Under the pieces are notes generated by a model. The model saw nothing but the letters and a program-made list of their open reading frames with translations. It ran no database searches and was not told the DNA's origin. Shown one piece after another: positions 36,300-46,500 of a stretch of DNA of 64,000 bases. Every line of letters begins with the position of its first letter. Position 1 is the stretch's first letter. The DNA is from Gallibacterium melopsittaci (GTDB lineage Bacteria > Pseudomonadota > Gammaproteobacteria > Enterobacterales > Pasteurellaceae), in contig NZ_JBHLWA010000014.1 in assembly GCF_042433085.1 (NCBI RefSeq), forward strand, positions 26,719 through 90,718. Direction: 5' to 3'. A program made the position numbers and the translations under genes.

Positions 36300-36767
36300 T
36301 CAAACGGCTTGCACAATTTTGGAAAAATCCATATCCATCGGACGAATAAACGACCATGTTGAATGAATAACACGCCAAACACCGTCTTCTTCTTTTTGAA
36401 AAAGCTCAATACAATTATATTTCATATCAATTAAGGTCGTGTCGGCATACAATTCATATGTCAATAATGCCATATCTTGTCCAAATTGAATGCGCGGATT
36501 GACAAATTCATAGCTGTCTGCAAACAGTTTGCCTTCAATCGTATCCAAAAATTCACAAATTTGACCATGTTCATCAATACGATGAAGTTGCGCACCATCG
36601 CAATAAGAAAAATTTTTCTGTGACCATAACTTCCGATAACCCGAAGTTTGACCTTGAAACCAAAGATCCAGTGCTTCACGTTCAAGTGCGATAAGATGTT
36701 CTGCTAATGCTTGTTGCTCGGGCGTATAATGTTGCGCGTGTGTGGTTGCTATCGTCGATAGTGTCAT
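36300..36767 (-). CDS. NTF2/SnoaL-like protein
   Basis: A 155-residue protein with an NTF2-like alpha-beta cone fold: an N-terminal helix (EQQALAEHLIALEREALDLW), mid-strand blocks and the C-terminal GVWRVIHSTWSFIRP typical of DUF4440/SnoaL-type proteins. No catalytic residues can be named. It is the last gene of a minus-strand group with two oxidoreductases and a CMD-cupin protein, 102 bases after the flavodoxin-fold gene. Function unknown; possibly a small-molecule isomerase or binding protein. Confidence 0.7.
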   Translation of the reverse strand: MTLSTIATTHAQHYTPEQQALAEHLIALEREALDLWFQGQTSGYRKLWSQKNFSYCDGAQLHRIDEHGQICEFLDTIEGKLFADSYEFVNPRIQFGQDMALLTYELYADTTLIDMKYNCIELFQKEEDGVWRVIHSTWSFIRPMDMDFSKIVQAV

Positions 36768-36869
36768 CTTAACCTCAATTCACTAAATAATTAGCCAGTT
36801 TATAACAAATGGTTTGTTTGGTATAGCGGTTGACGGAAAAATAAATCACTAACCTTACCCGTCTTCCAA

Positions 36870-37439
36870 CTACTTTGCATAAAGCCTATCTATTACATCA
36901 AGTAATTTCCCAGCATGAATTTTTGCTTGTTCGATAACTGCATTTTTCACCGTTTCAGAACTGAAATTGGGAAGATACATCATGTCAAAAGAATAAACAG
37001 GATCTTGATAATCCATTCCACAATATAGGGCAGTTTGGCGTAATGCAGGCAGAAAATCTGGTATGGGATAATTCATTTCGCCATCATAGCGATATGCTTC
37101 GGCGGAACCACCTATCGTAAATGATAGGATTAACTTCTTATTTTTTAACCGATTTCCAGTTGAACCATAGGCAAACCCATGTAGAAAAACTTGGTCAAGC
37201 CAGACTTTCATCAATCCTGGCAATGAATACCAATAGAACGGAAATTGCCAAATGATAATGTCTGCCTGCATTAACGCAGCTTGTTCAGCAGCAACATCTA
37301 TTCGATAATTCGCACAGGATTTATCCAAATATCGAACTTGAATATCTGAACGATTTGCCAATACAGTATCAATAATCGTTTTATTCGCCAACGATTGATT
37401 TAAATCAGGGTGTCCTGAAATCAGCAAGATATTTTGCAT
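36870..37439 (-). CDS. NAD(P)H-dependent flavodoxin-fold oxidoreductase
   Basis: A 189-residue protein of the Flavodoxin_2 family (KefF/MdaB/NQO-type quinone reductases). Visible blocks are the FMN/FAD phosphate region ISGHPDLNQSLAN, IIIWQFPFYWYSLPGLMKVWLDQVF and FTIGGSAEAY. It probably reduces quinones or other electrophiles. It begins 3 bases after the CMD-cupin gene, so the two are in one operon under the LysR-linked promoter region. Confidence 0.85.
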   Translation of the reverse strand: MQNILLISGHPDLNQSLANKTIIDTVLANRSDIQVRYLDKSCANYRIDVAAEQAALMQADIIIWQFPFYWYSLPGLMKVWLDQVFLHGFAYGSTGNRLKNKKLILSFTIGGSAEAYRYDGEMNYPIPDFLPALRQTALYCGMDYQDPVYSFDMMYLPNFSSETVKNAVIEQAKIHAGKLLDVIDRLYAK

Positions 37440-37442
37440 GAC

Positions 37443-38192
37443 CTATTCCTCAATATGTTGATGTATCTCTGCATATTGTACATCACTCACCGGCTCCAAC
37501 CATTCCGTGCTTGCGCCGTCTTTCGGTACCATAATCGCGATATGGGAAAACCAGCTGTCTTTAGCCGCACCATGCCAATGCTTTACTTCTGCCGGAACAT
37601 CAATCACATCACCTGCTTGCATCATTTGTGCAGGTTCGCCCCACGCTTGATACCAGCCTTTACCAGCAACACAAATCAATAACTGGCGTTGTCCGTGATG
37701 AATATGCCAATGATTACGGCAACTTGGCTCAAAAGTAACGTTATGTGCAACGCAATCACCATTAGCGAGCGGCGCGAGATAACTTTGTCCTGTGAAATAT
37801 TGTGCATAAGCGGTATTCGGTTCGCCAATCGGAAAGTCTGCCTGAAAAGGTCTGTTTTCCGATTGGTCGTTTGTCCAAATTTCTTTTGCCAATCGAAACG
37901 CCGCCCATGCTTTTGGCCAACCGGCATAAAAACCAATTTGGGTCAAAATTTCGGCGATTTCGCTACGAGTAATGCCGTTATTTTTGGCGGTTTGCAGGTG
38001 ATAACGCAAAGAATCATCGGTAATGCCTTGGCTAATCAGCGCGGTAATGGTTAAAAAACTTCTATCGCGTAAACTCAACTGCTTCGTTCTGCTCCAGACT
38101 TCGCCGAATAATACATCATCATTCAACCGAGCAAATGTCGGCGCAAATTCACCTAATTGATCCCTGCCAGCGGTTTGTTTGATTTTATTCAT
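37443..38192 (-). CDS. Carboxymuconolactone decarboxylase-like / cupin fusion protein
   Basis: A 249-residue fusion. Residues about 10-110 form a carboxymuconolactone decarboxylase-like (AhpD-type fold) domain without the CxxC redox pair. Residues about 150-235 form a cupin domain with metal-ligand His in HWHIHHGQ and GDVIDVPAEVKHWHG. Similar fusions are annotated near aldo/keto reductases in many bacteria, but their substrate is unknown. The ATG at 38192 has AAGGAC upstream. The base composition is richer in G+C than core genes nearby. Confidence 0.85.
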   Translation of the reverse strand: MNKIKQTAGRDQLGEFAPTFARLNDDVLFGEVWSRTKQLSLRDRSFLTITALISQGITDDSLRYHLQTAKNNGITRSEIAEILTQIGFYAGWPKAWAAFRLAKEIWTNDQSENRPFQADFPIGEPNTAYAQYFTGQSYLAPLANGDCVAHNVTFEPSCRNHWHIHHGQRQLLICVAGKGWYQAWGEPAQMMQAGDVIDVPAEVKHWHGAAKDSWFSHIAIMVPKDGASTEWLEPVSDVQYAEIHQHIEE

Positions 38193-38202
38193 TTTTTTGT
38201 CC

Positions 38203-39054
38203 TTAAACTTCCGGTTTCCAACCTGCCAACCATTCCACACGTTCGGGATTACGATGGTCAAAAAACAAACTTTGTTGCGTATCCAAAGCGGCGATTTTCA
38301 CCATGTCTTTGGCGTCCAATTCAAAATCAAAAATGGCAACATTTTCCGCCATGCGTTCGGCGTGCACGGTTTTTGCCAGTGACGCAATATTGCGTTGATA
38401 CAGCCAACGGAGTACCACTTGTCCGACGGTTTTTCCATATTTTTTAGCAATTTCTGCCAATACCGGCTGTTCAAATAAATTGTTGCGCCCTTCGGCAAAC
38501 GGCGCCCACGCCTGCACCGCAACATCATGACTTTGCATCCACGCCGCATCGTACACACGTTGATGGAACGGATTGACTTCGATTTGATTCACCATCGGCG
38601 CCATGCGGTTAAACGCCGTCAAATCCGCCACACGGTCGGGATGAAAATTGCTCACACCAATCGCGCGAATTTTGCCGGCCTCGTACAATTTCTCAATCGC
38701 ACGCCACGCGCCATGCACGTCGCCATAAGGCTGATGAATCAAATACAAATCGACATAATCCATTTGCAAACGGTTCAGGGAGCGTTCAAATTGCGCTTTT
38801 GCTCCCTCATAACTCGCGCCTGTAATCCATAATTTTGTGTTAATAAACAACGATTTACGTTCAATACCGTGTTCCCGAATCGCTTGCCCGACTTCGCGTT
38901 CATTTTGATAAACTGCCGCCGTGTCGATTAAACGATAACCGGCATCTAAAGCTGCCTGAACCGATTGTTTGCATTGTTCTGGGGCGACTTGATACACGCC
39001 AAAGCCGACCAACGGCATTTCGACACCGTTCGATAAGGTAATGGTTTTATTCAT
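38203..39054 (-). CDS. Aldo/keto reductase (2,5-diketo-D-gluconate reductase-like)
   Basis: A 283-residue NADPH-dependent reductase with the AKR barrel. The catalytic tetrad is visible as Asp and Tyr in DTAAVYQNE, Lys in NTKLW and His in LIHQPYGD, and the cofactor block AIGVSNFH is present. The ATG at 39054 follows GAGGA at good spacing; ATGs further upstream are weaker. It begins the minus-strand cluster and is divergent from the LysR gene. The sequence is near 58% G+C in places, unlike flanking genes near 35-40%. Confidence 0.92.
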   Translation of the reverse strand: MNKTITLSNGVEMPLVGFGVYQVAPEQCKQSVQAALDAGYRLIDTAAVYQNEREVGQAIREHGIERKSLFINTKLWITGASYEGAKAQFERSLNRLQMDYVDLYLIHQPYGDVHGAWRAIEKLYEAGKIRAIGVSNFHPDRVADLTAFNRMAPMVNQIEVNPFHQRVYDAAWMQSHDVAVQAWAPFAEGRNNLFEQPVLAEIAKKYGKTVGQVVLRWLYQRNIASLAKTVHAERMAENVAIFDFELDAKDMVKIAALDTQQSLFFDHRNPERVEWLAGWKPEV

Positions 39055-39171
39055 GATTTTGTCCTCATTCATCATCGCATTATGGTTTCATTATAGACAG
39101 CTTGATTATTCGGATAAATGTGGCAAAATGAAAAGAACTTGTGAATTTAATTCAATAATTGCACGAAAAAC

Positions 39172-40071
39172 ATGGAAAATCTCAACGACTTACGCATTTT
39201 TCTTTGCGTCGCCGAACAAAACAGTTTTACCAATGCCGCGGCACGTTTGGGCGTTTCACCGTCCGCCGTCAGCCACGCCATTCGCGGTTTGGAAAATCGT
39301 TTGGGCGTGCGCTTGTTACATCGTAGTACCCGCAGCGTTTCCCTGACCCATGCCGGCGAACGTTTGCGGGCAGATTTAACGCCGTTAATGCAAGACATTC
39401 ACCAAGCAATCAACAACTTAGCCGAATACCACGGCAGTTTGCGCGGCAGCTTGCGCATCAACGGCACAGAAAGCGCATTTTTCTGTTTATGGCATAAATT
39501 ACAACGCTTTATGGATCAATATCCCGAAGTCAAATTGGAATTAACCTCCGAAATTCGCTTTGTCGATATTGTGGCAGAACGTTTCGATATGGGTATCCGC
39601 TTGGGCGAAGATGTCTCTAAAGATATGATTGCCGTGAGAATTTCGCCCGATATGCCGATGGCAGTCGTCAGCAGCCCTGACTATTTTGTCCGACATGGTA
39701 AACCCGAAACGCCAGCCGATTTAATCCATCATCAAACCATTGCCTTACGCCTACCGACACACGGTGGTTTGTTAGCTTGGGAATTTCGTGATAAAAATCA
39801 TTCAGATAAAATTATTAAGGTACAGCCAAATGATAGGTTTGTTACCAACACCACAGCCTTATTTTCTCAACTGGCAACCAGCGGACGTGGCTTAATTTGG
39901 ACCATGTTGGAACACGTCAAAGACGATATCCAATCGGGAAGATTAGTCGAAGTATTGCAAGATTGGCGCATGGTCTATCAAGGCTATCATCTCTATTATC
40001 CTAATCGCCGTACCAATGATGCATTGTTTTCGGCATTTGTGGAAACCATGCGGTATGAGGGAGAGGAGTAG
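39172..40071 (+). CDS. LysR-family transcriptional regulator
   Basis: A 299-residue LysR-type regulator: N-terminal winged helix-turn-helix (LNDLRIFLCVAEQNSFTNAA, then VSPSAVSHAIRGLE) and a C-terminal substrate-binding domain. Divergent orientation across a 117-base spacer suggests that it controls the aldo/keto reductase cluster, as is usual for LysR genes. High G+C like its neighbour. The inducer is unknown. Confidence 0.92.
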   Translation: MENLNDLRIFLCVAEQNSFTNAAARLGVSPSAVSHAIRGLENRLGVRLLHRSTRSVSLTHAGERLRADLTPLMQDIHQAINNLAEYHGSLRGSLRINGTESAFFCLWHKLQRFMDQYPEVKLELTSEIRFVDIVAERFDMGIRLGEDVSKDMIAVRISPDMPMAVVSSPDYFVRHGKPETPADLIHHQTIALRLPTHGGLLAWEFRDKNHSDKIIKVQPNDRFVTNTTALFSQLATSGRGLIWTMLEHVKDDIQSGRLVEVLQDWRMVYQGYHLYYPNRRTNDALFSAFVETMRYEGEE

Positions 40072-40082
40072 TGTTTGTAACA

Positions 40083-40943
40083 CTACTCAATATTTTGTAC
40101 TTGTTCTCTCATCTGTTCAATTAGTACTTTCAATGTTACTGCTGAATTCGTCACTTCAGTATTAATTGACTTAGAGGCTAAGGTATTTGATTCTCGATTT
40201 AGCTCTTGCATCATAAAGTCCAAACGGCGACCGACCACACCACCTTTATGTAAAATATCTTTTGTTTCTTTAATGTGCATTTCTAAACGATCAAGCTCTT
40301 CTGCCACATCAACACGTTGTGCTAACAGAATCATCTCTTGCTCTAAACGGGTTGGATCGAATTGTAGTTGTACCTCTTCAAAACGTTGTAATAAACGTTC
40401 ACGTTGCCATTGTAGAACCTCTGGCATTTTTTGGCGTACAAAACTTACTTCATTTTGAATACCATCAAGGCGTGACAAAATTGCTTCTGACAATTTTTCA
40501 CCTTCTCTAGCTCGCATCGCAATAAAATCCGTTAATAAGGTATTAAAGCCTTGCAAAATTTGTTGATTAATTTCATCAAGATCTACACTTGGATCATCCA
40601 CCACACCTGGATAACGTAATACATCAATCGGATTAATTTCCCCTTCATTTAACTGAGTTTTAATCCAACGTAATGAATCAATAACTTGTGTCGCTAAGGT
40701 TTGATTAAGTGTTAAACCTGTGGTGTTATGGCTTAACTCAACTCGTAAATTACACTCTATTTTTCCTCGAGAAAGGCGTTGGCGTAGGATTTCACGCAAA
40801 TTATTTTCTAAACCACGAAATTGCTCTGGTAAACGAAAAAAAGTTTCTAAATATCGTTGATTAACAGAACGAATTTCCCAAACTGCACTCCCCCATTCTG
40901 CTTGAATTTCTTGGCGTGCAAATGCCGTCATACTATAAATCAT
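40083..40943 (-). CDS. yicC: YicC-family endoribonuclease
   Basis: A 286-residue protein beginning MIYSMTAFARQE and ending in the conserved C-terminal DUF1732 domain (RLDFMMQELNRESNTLASKS). YicC-type proteins have been reported as RNA-cleaving enzymes acting on sRNA in E. coli. The stop is 11 bases from the convergent LysR stop, marking the right border of the acquired cluster. Confidence 0.93.
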   Translation of the reverse strand: MIYSMTAFARQEIQAEWGSAVWEIRSVNQRYLETFFRLPEQFRGLENNLREILRQRLSRGKIECNLRVELSHNTTGLTLNQTLATQVIDSLRWIKTQLNEGEINPIDVLRYPGVVDDPSVDLDEINQQILQGFNTLLTDFIAMRAREGEKLSEAILSRLDGIQNEVSFVRQKMPEVLQWQRERLLQRFEEVQLQFDPTRLEQEMILLAQRVDVAEELDRLEMHIKETKDILHKGGVVGRRLDFMMQELNRESNTLASKSINTEVTNSAVTLKVLIEQMREQVQNIE

Positions 40944-40973
40944 TGCTAAAACTTCTCTTTAAAATTCATCAAA

Positions 40974-42332
40974 TTACAAAATCATCTTCACTAAATGATC
41001 GGCTTTAATCCGTTCAAAACGGCGTAATACACGTTGTGCTGGTGCAGGATAATTGCTCGGTTTCTCGAGCTGTTGGTAGCTACTCAAAATGGTAGTATGT
41101 GTTCGGATTAATGCTAATTCCGTACAGTTTTTTTCCGTTAATTTATGATCAGGATCGTGAATCAATAAGCCATTTTCCGCATCTAAACGCCAAGCTCGAG
41201 GATTAAGATTATTACCAGTTAGCAACACATAATTGTCATCAACCCAAACGCCTTTCAGATGATAGCTATTTTCGCCATCTTTCCATAAACGAACTGTTAA
41301 TTGTTGATTATCAATAAACTCCGCAAAACGTTTAGTAAATTGACGCAAGTTTTTCTCATACAAATATGGCAACGCACCTGCTAATTTGAATGGTTCTGAT
41401 GGTGGAATATAGAAATCATTGGCAGTTTTATCCCCCACAATAATTTCTACTTTTTTCCCCTCATGCAACAAAGTGCGAATTCGATGTTGTAACGAACGAG
41501 GAAAATTAAAATAAGGCGTACAGATTGTTAATTTTTTCTGTGTAACAACAAATAATGCTTCAATCGCTTTATTTAATAAATTATTTTTACCTAAGCCAAA
41601 TAATGGCGTGATCGTCATCTTATCCGCTGCTAAACGTTGTGTAGTACGATAATGATATTTACCACTTAACGCTAAATTTTTACGGAATGCACGAATCGTT
41701 GGACGTAATTCACGAGTAGATTTACGTGCTTGATCTAAGCGATTTACCGCTGAAATATCGTTTAAATGTTGTTGAATAAAATCAACTAAACAATTCGCTA
41801 ATTGTGGATGAGTAATTGCTTGATAGCGATCATAACGATAACGATCTTGCTGATGTAAATAAACATTATTGATGCTCGCTCCGCTATACAACACCGTATC
41901 ATCAAACACAAAACCCTTAATATGCAATACCCCAAAAATTTCACGGGTATTAATCGGTACACCATAAAAAATCACGTCATCAATGCCATATTTTTGACGC
42001 ATTTCTGCATACCAATCCGCATTACTACTACCTTGTTCTTCGCCAATTCGCCCACGCTGTGCACGATGCCAATCTACAAAAATTTTCACATCTAAATTTG
42101 GATGTTTTTGCTTAGCTTGATAGATTGCTTCGAGGATTTCTTGACCAGCCTCATCTTTTTCCCAATAGAGGGCTGTAATATAGACTCGCTTTTCAACTTG
42201 TTGAATTAATTGAATAATTTTTTGTTTAAACGCTTTTGCTGAAGGAAGAATCTCAACTTGCTCTTCATTTAAATCAAATGCTGGTAAACGAGATAACCTT
42301 CTTTTAGCACGTTCTAATCTTGATAGTAACAT
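40974..42332 (-). CDS. pssA: CDP-diacylglycerol-serine O-phosphatidyltransferase
   Basis: Makes phosphatidylserine, the precursor of phosphatidylethanolamine. The phospholipase-D-type enzyme has two HKD motifs: HIKGFVFDD in the first half and HLKGVWVDD in the second, with the family block DWHRAQRGRIG. The frame extends to a TTG at 42362, but ATG 42332 gives 452 residues, as in E. coli (451). yfiF lies divergent nearby, as in the E. coli pssA region. Confidence 0.95.
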   Translation of the reverse strand: MLLSRLERAKRRLSRLPAFDLNEEQVEILPSAKAFKQKIIQLIQQVEKRVYITALYWEKDEAGQEILEAIYQAKQKHPNLDVKIFVDWHRAQRGRIGEEQGSSNADWYAEMRQKYGIDDVIFYGVPINTREIFGVLHIKGFVFDDTVLYSGASINNVYLHQQDRYRYDRYQAITHPQLANCLVDFIQQHLNDISAVNRLDQARKSTRELRPTIRAFRKNLALSGKYHYRTTQRLAADKMTITPLFGLGKNNLLNKAIEALFVVTQKKLTICTPYFNFPRSLQHRIRTLLHEGKKVEIIVGDKTANDFYIPPSEPFKLAGALPYLYEKNLRQFTKRFAEFIDNQQLTVRLWKDGENSYHLKGVWVDDNYVLLTGNNLNPRAWRLDAENGLLIHDPDHKLTEKNCTELALIRTHTTILSSYQQLEKPSNYPAPAQRVLRRFERIKADHLVKMIL

Positions 42333-42474
42333 AACTTCATCATGGTTATGCAGCTCCCCCAACGGAACTGCTTTTATATGAAATGCTTAAGTTTACAATT
42401 AATTGTTAATATATCTCAACTGTTTCAGTTATAATGTGCGAAATTTTCCTATTGACCAATCTAGATACAATCCA

Positions 42475-43464
42475 ATGAATAAAAAACCAACTTTCCAAGA
42501 AAATAAATTTCGTGCAAACAATCAAGATAAACGCCAATCTAAACCACAACAACCTCGCTTTTCAGATACTCCCCGTCGTGAAAGATCTATTGAAAAAACA
42601 TCAATTTGGGGAGGTCAACAACAACTTACTGCTCGTAAAGCTAATCAAGCACAAGGTGCAGTCAATGTTCGCATTAAATCTTCTGCAAATATAGTAAAAG
42701 AGAAAAAAACAGGACCGCTTTCCCCTCGTGCTCCTGAAAAAATCCGTCAAAATCGTGCTGAAGAAGTGAAAGTTTATGGTGAATTAGCTTGCTTAACCTT
42801 ATTTGAGCATCGCCCACAAGATATTGTACGTTTATGGGTAACACAAGAATTAAGCAAAAAAGCAGGCGAAATGATGAGTTATCTCGCCAATAATAAAAAA
42901 GCCTATCATGTAGTTAAAAATGATGAAATGCAACGTGTTACAGGGACTGAACACCACGGCGGAATCTGTTTATTAGTGAAGAAACGCCCACCTCTCAGTT
43001 TAAGTGGTTATTTAACGATTCCACGCCAACGAGATTGTATCGTGTTATTAGATGGTGTCGGTAATGCAGCAAATATTGGTGGCGTACTCAAAACCTTAGC
43101 ATTTTATGGTGTACAAAATGTCATTACCGACAATATTGATCTTGTACAAAGCCCAGCATCAATGCGTGTGGCTGAAGGGGGTATTGAGTTTTTACGTTTA
43201 TTTGAAACTGAACATCCAACATTGGCGATTGATCAACTACAACAAGCTGGTTATCAGATTGTACGTGCAAGTTTAGCCAAACAAGCTACGCCATTAGATC
43301 AAGCCACATTTGCCGATAAAGTCGCTTTAGTGTTATCAGAAAATATGTGGAAAGAACTTGATCCTAACGCAACGAATATCTCACTTTCTCGTTCAAATCA
43401 ACTCGCCTCAGGCTTAAATATTGCCGTTGCAGCGGGTGTTTTATTAGCGAAGTGGTATTTTTAG
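42475..43464 (+). CDS. yfiF: TrmH/SpoU-family RNA methyltransferase YfiF
   Basis: A 329-residue SPOUT methyltransferase. After a basic, disordered N-terminus (about 1-95) comes the SpoU substrate-binding domain and the knotted catalytic domain with IVLLDGVGNAANIGGVLKT, ALVLSENMWKEL and the C-terminal LASGLNIAVAAGVLL. The RNA target of YfiF is not established. The ATG at 42475 follows the long open frame and is the natural start. Confidence 0.9.
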   Translation: MNKKPTFQENKFRANNQDKRQSKPQQPRFSDTPRRERSIEKTSIWGGQQQLTARKANQAQGAVNVRIKSSANIVKEKKTGPLSPRAPEKIRQNRAEEVKVYGELACLTLFEHRPQDIVRLWVTQELSKKAGEMMSYLANNKKAYHVVKNDEMQRVTGTEHHGGICLLVKKRPPLSLSGYLTIPRQRDCIVLLDGVGNAANIGGVLKTLAFYGVQNVITDNIDLVQSPASMRVAEGGIEFLRLFETEHPTLAIDQLQQAGYQIVRASLAKQATPLDQATFADKVALVLSENMWKELDPNATNISLSRSNQLASGLNIAVAAGVLLAKWYF

Positions 43465-43474
43465 TTTTATTTTA

Positions 43475-43499
43475 AGGTTCCACTACAACAGTGGAACCT
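43475..43499. terminator. Hairpin between yfiF and dnaE
   Basis: AGGTTCCACT (43475-43484) and AGTGGAACCT (43490-43499) form a perfect 10-bp stem between two convergent genes. T runs are weak on both sides. Confidence 0.7.
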
Positions 43500-43507
43500 A
43501 TATTCAT

Positions 43508-46500
43508 CTAACTAAACTCCAATTCAACTTGTTCTTCACCAATCAGTGCGGTGAGTTCTGAAATTAAATCATCATGTGGAGTAATATGCCACTCTACCCC
43601 TAACGTTAGCATTGCCCGACCTTTTGGGCTGTCATAATAGATATGAATTGGCGTTGTGCCTTGTGCATATGGCGTAATGATTTGTTTAAAGCGATCGATA
43701 AATTGCGTCGTCAACTGTTCTTCTTTTAAGGCAATCGCTAAACTTTTGACAAATTTTTGCCGCATCTCTTCTAAGGTACTAACTTCACGCCCTATCATTC
43801 GGATACCGCCCGTAAAATCATCGGGTAACACCGAACCACTTACAATTAAAATATGATCTTTATGAATTTTAGACTCAAACTCAGTTAATGGATCAGAGAA
43901 AAGCGTGATATCCAAACGTGCAGAACGGTCATCTAATGTAATAATACCTAAACGATTACCCCGTTTGGTGAGTACCGTACGGAAATTTACCACTAAGCCA
44001 CTAACCGTTACTGATTCATTGCGGCGAGTTACCGATACTTCCGCTAAACGATTACTGTAATGAGAAAGTTCTTTCACATATGGACTAATCGGATGGCTAC
44101 TCAAATACAAACCTAACGTTTCTTGTTCGCCATCCAACACCATTTTTTGTGTCCATTTTGGCGTATTCGCATAGGCTTGTTCTACTTCTTTCGGTGAACT
44201 GGTTAACACACCAAACATATCCGTTTGTCCTAAGGCTTCATCTTTAGCATGCTGATCAGACGCTTTTAACGCATCATCTAAATTAAGTGAAATCGCCGCT
44301 CGATGTGGTCCTAATTTATCCAATGCTCCTGCTTTAATCAGATTTTCTAACGCACGGCGATTGATTTTTTTCAGATCGATTCTGGCACATAGATCAAATA
44401 CATCTCTAAATAAACCGCCTGTTTCTCGCGCTTCAATAATATTTTCAATGGCCGCTTCACCTACACTCTTAATTGCCCCAATTCCATATACAATTTCGCC
44501 TTTCTCATTCACACTGAAATGATACTTACCGCTATTAATATCTGGTGGAACAACTTTTAACCCCATCCGTAAACTTTCGTCATAGAAATTCACAATTTTT
44601 TCGACTTTATCCATTTCCGAAGTCATTACTGCTGCCATAAATTCCGCCGGATAATGCGCCTTTAGCCATAAAGTCTGATAAGAAACTAATGCATAGGCAG
44701 CGGAGTGCGATTTATTGAAACCATAACCAGCAAATTTTTCTACCAAGTCGAAAATTTTCATGGCTAATTCACCATCAACGCCGTTTTTAATCGCTCCCTC
44801 TTTAAATACCGAACGTTGTTTTGCCATTTCTTCTGGTTTCTTTTTCCCCATCGCACGCCGTAATAAATCCGCACCACCTAATGTATAACCAGCTAATACT
44901 TGGGCAATCTGCATTACCTGTTCTTGATACAAAATAATGCCATAGGTTGGATCTAAAATCGGTTTAAGCGATTCATGTTGATACTCAGCATCTGGATAAG
45001 AGATCTGTTCCTCACCATGTTTACGACGGATAAAGTTATCCACCATCCCTGATTGCAGCGGACCAGGTCGGAATAATGCTACCAATGCGATGATATCTTC
45101 AAAGCAGTCAGGTTTCAGACGGCGAATTAAATCTTTCATTCCTCGAGATTCTAATTGGAAGACCGCTGTTGTTTGTGCATCCAGCAATAATTTAAAGGAC
45201 TTTTCATCATCAAGAGGAATGTGGTGAATATCAATTTCTGGCTTACCTTCTCGGCGCATACGTTCATTAATCATATCCACCGCCCATTGGATAATGGTTA
45301 ACGTCCGCAAGCCTAAGAAGTCAAATTTTACTAATCCCGCATATTCAACATCATTTTTATCAAAGTGAGTGACAGGATGCTTACCTTCGGAATCGCAATA
45401 AATCGCAGAAAAATCGGTGATCTTAGTTGGTGCAATTACCACGCCACCAGCGTGTTTCCCTGCATTACGAGTTACCCCTTCCAGTTTACGCGCCATATCG
45501 ATCAGCTCTTTAACTTCTTCGTCAGTATCGTAAACCTCAACTAACTTAGGTTCTAAATCGAAGGCTTTTTGCAACGTCATTCCTGGATCACCTGGAATCA
45601 ACTTAGCAATGCGATCGACAAAGCCATATGGATGACCCAATACCCGCCCCACATCTCGAATTACCGCTTTTGCCGCCATCGAACCAAAAGTAATAATCTG
45701 TGATACTGCATCACGTCCATACATATCTGCAACGTGTTCTATCACTCGATCGCGTCCATCCATACAGAAATCGACATCAAAGTCTGGCATCGATACCCGT
45801 TCAGGATTTAAGAAACGCTCAAAGAGTAAATCAAACTCAAGTGGATCGAGATCAGTAATGCGTAAGGCATAAGCAACTAATGAACCCGCCCCTGAACCTC
45901 GCCCTGGTCCTACTGGAATATTGTTATCTTTTGACCATTGAATAAATTCCATCACAATCAAGAAATAACCAGGGAATCCCATTTGGTTGATAACGTTTAA
46001 TTCGGTTTCTAAACGTTGATCATATTCAGGACGACGTAGTTTCCGCACCGCTTCATCAGGGAATAGCACTGCTAAACGCTGCTCTAAACCAGTCCGTGCC
46101 TTTTGAATTAAGAAATCTTCTGTACTTAATTCACCTGTTGGGAATTGGGGTAGAAAATATTCGCCTAAACGAATCGTAACATTACAACGTTGTGCGATAT
46201 ATACGGTATTTTCTAATGCTTCTGGCAGATCAGCGAATAGTTCGCACATCTCTTGTTCCGTACGGAAATATTGTTGTGGCGTATAATTTTTTGGTCGCTT
46301 GGGATCATCCAAAGTAACAATATCATGAATTGCTACCCGAATTTCATGAGCTTCAAAATCATCCTCACTAATAAACATCACATCATTCGTTGCGACTAAT
46401 GGAATTTGATGTTGTTCGCCTAATGCTGCAGCGAGTTGTACATAGCGAGCTTCATCACTACGACCAGTACGACTCACAGCTAAATAATAATGATTCGGGA

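Noticed and set aside
39143..39153. GAATTTAATTC palindrome in the LysR-AKR spacer as an operator
   Set aside because: It is short and AT-rich, likely by chance, and does not fit a clear T-N11-A LysR box.
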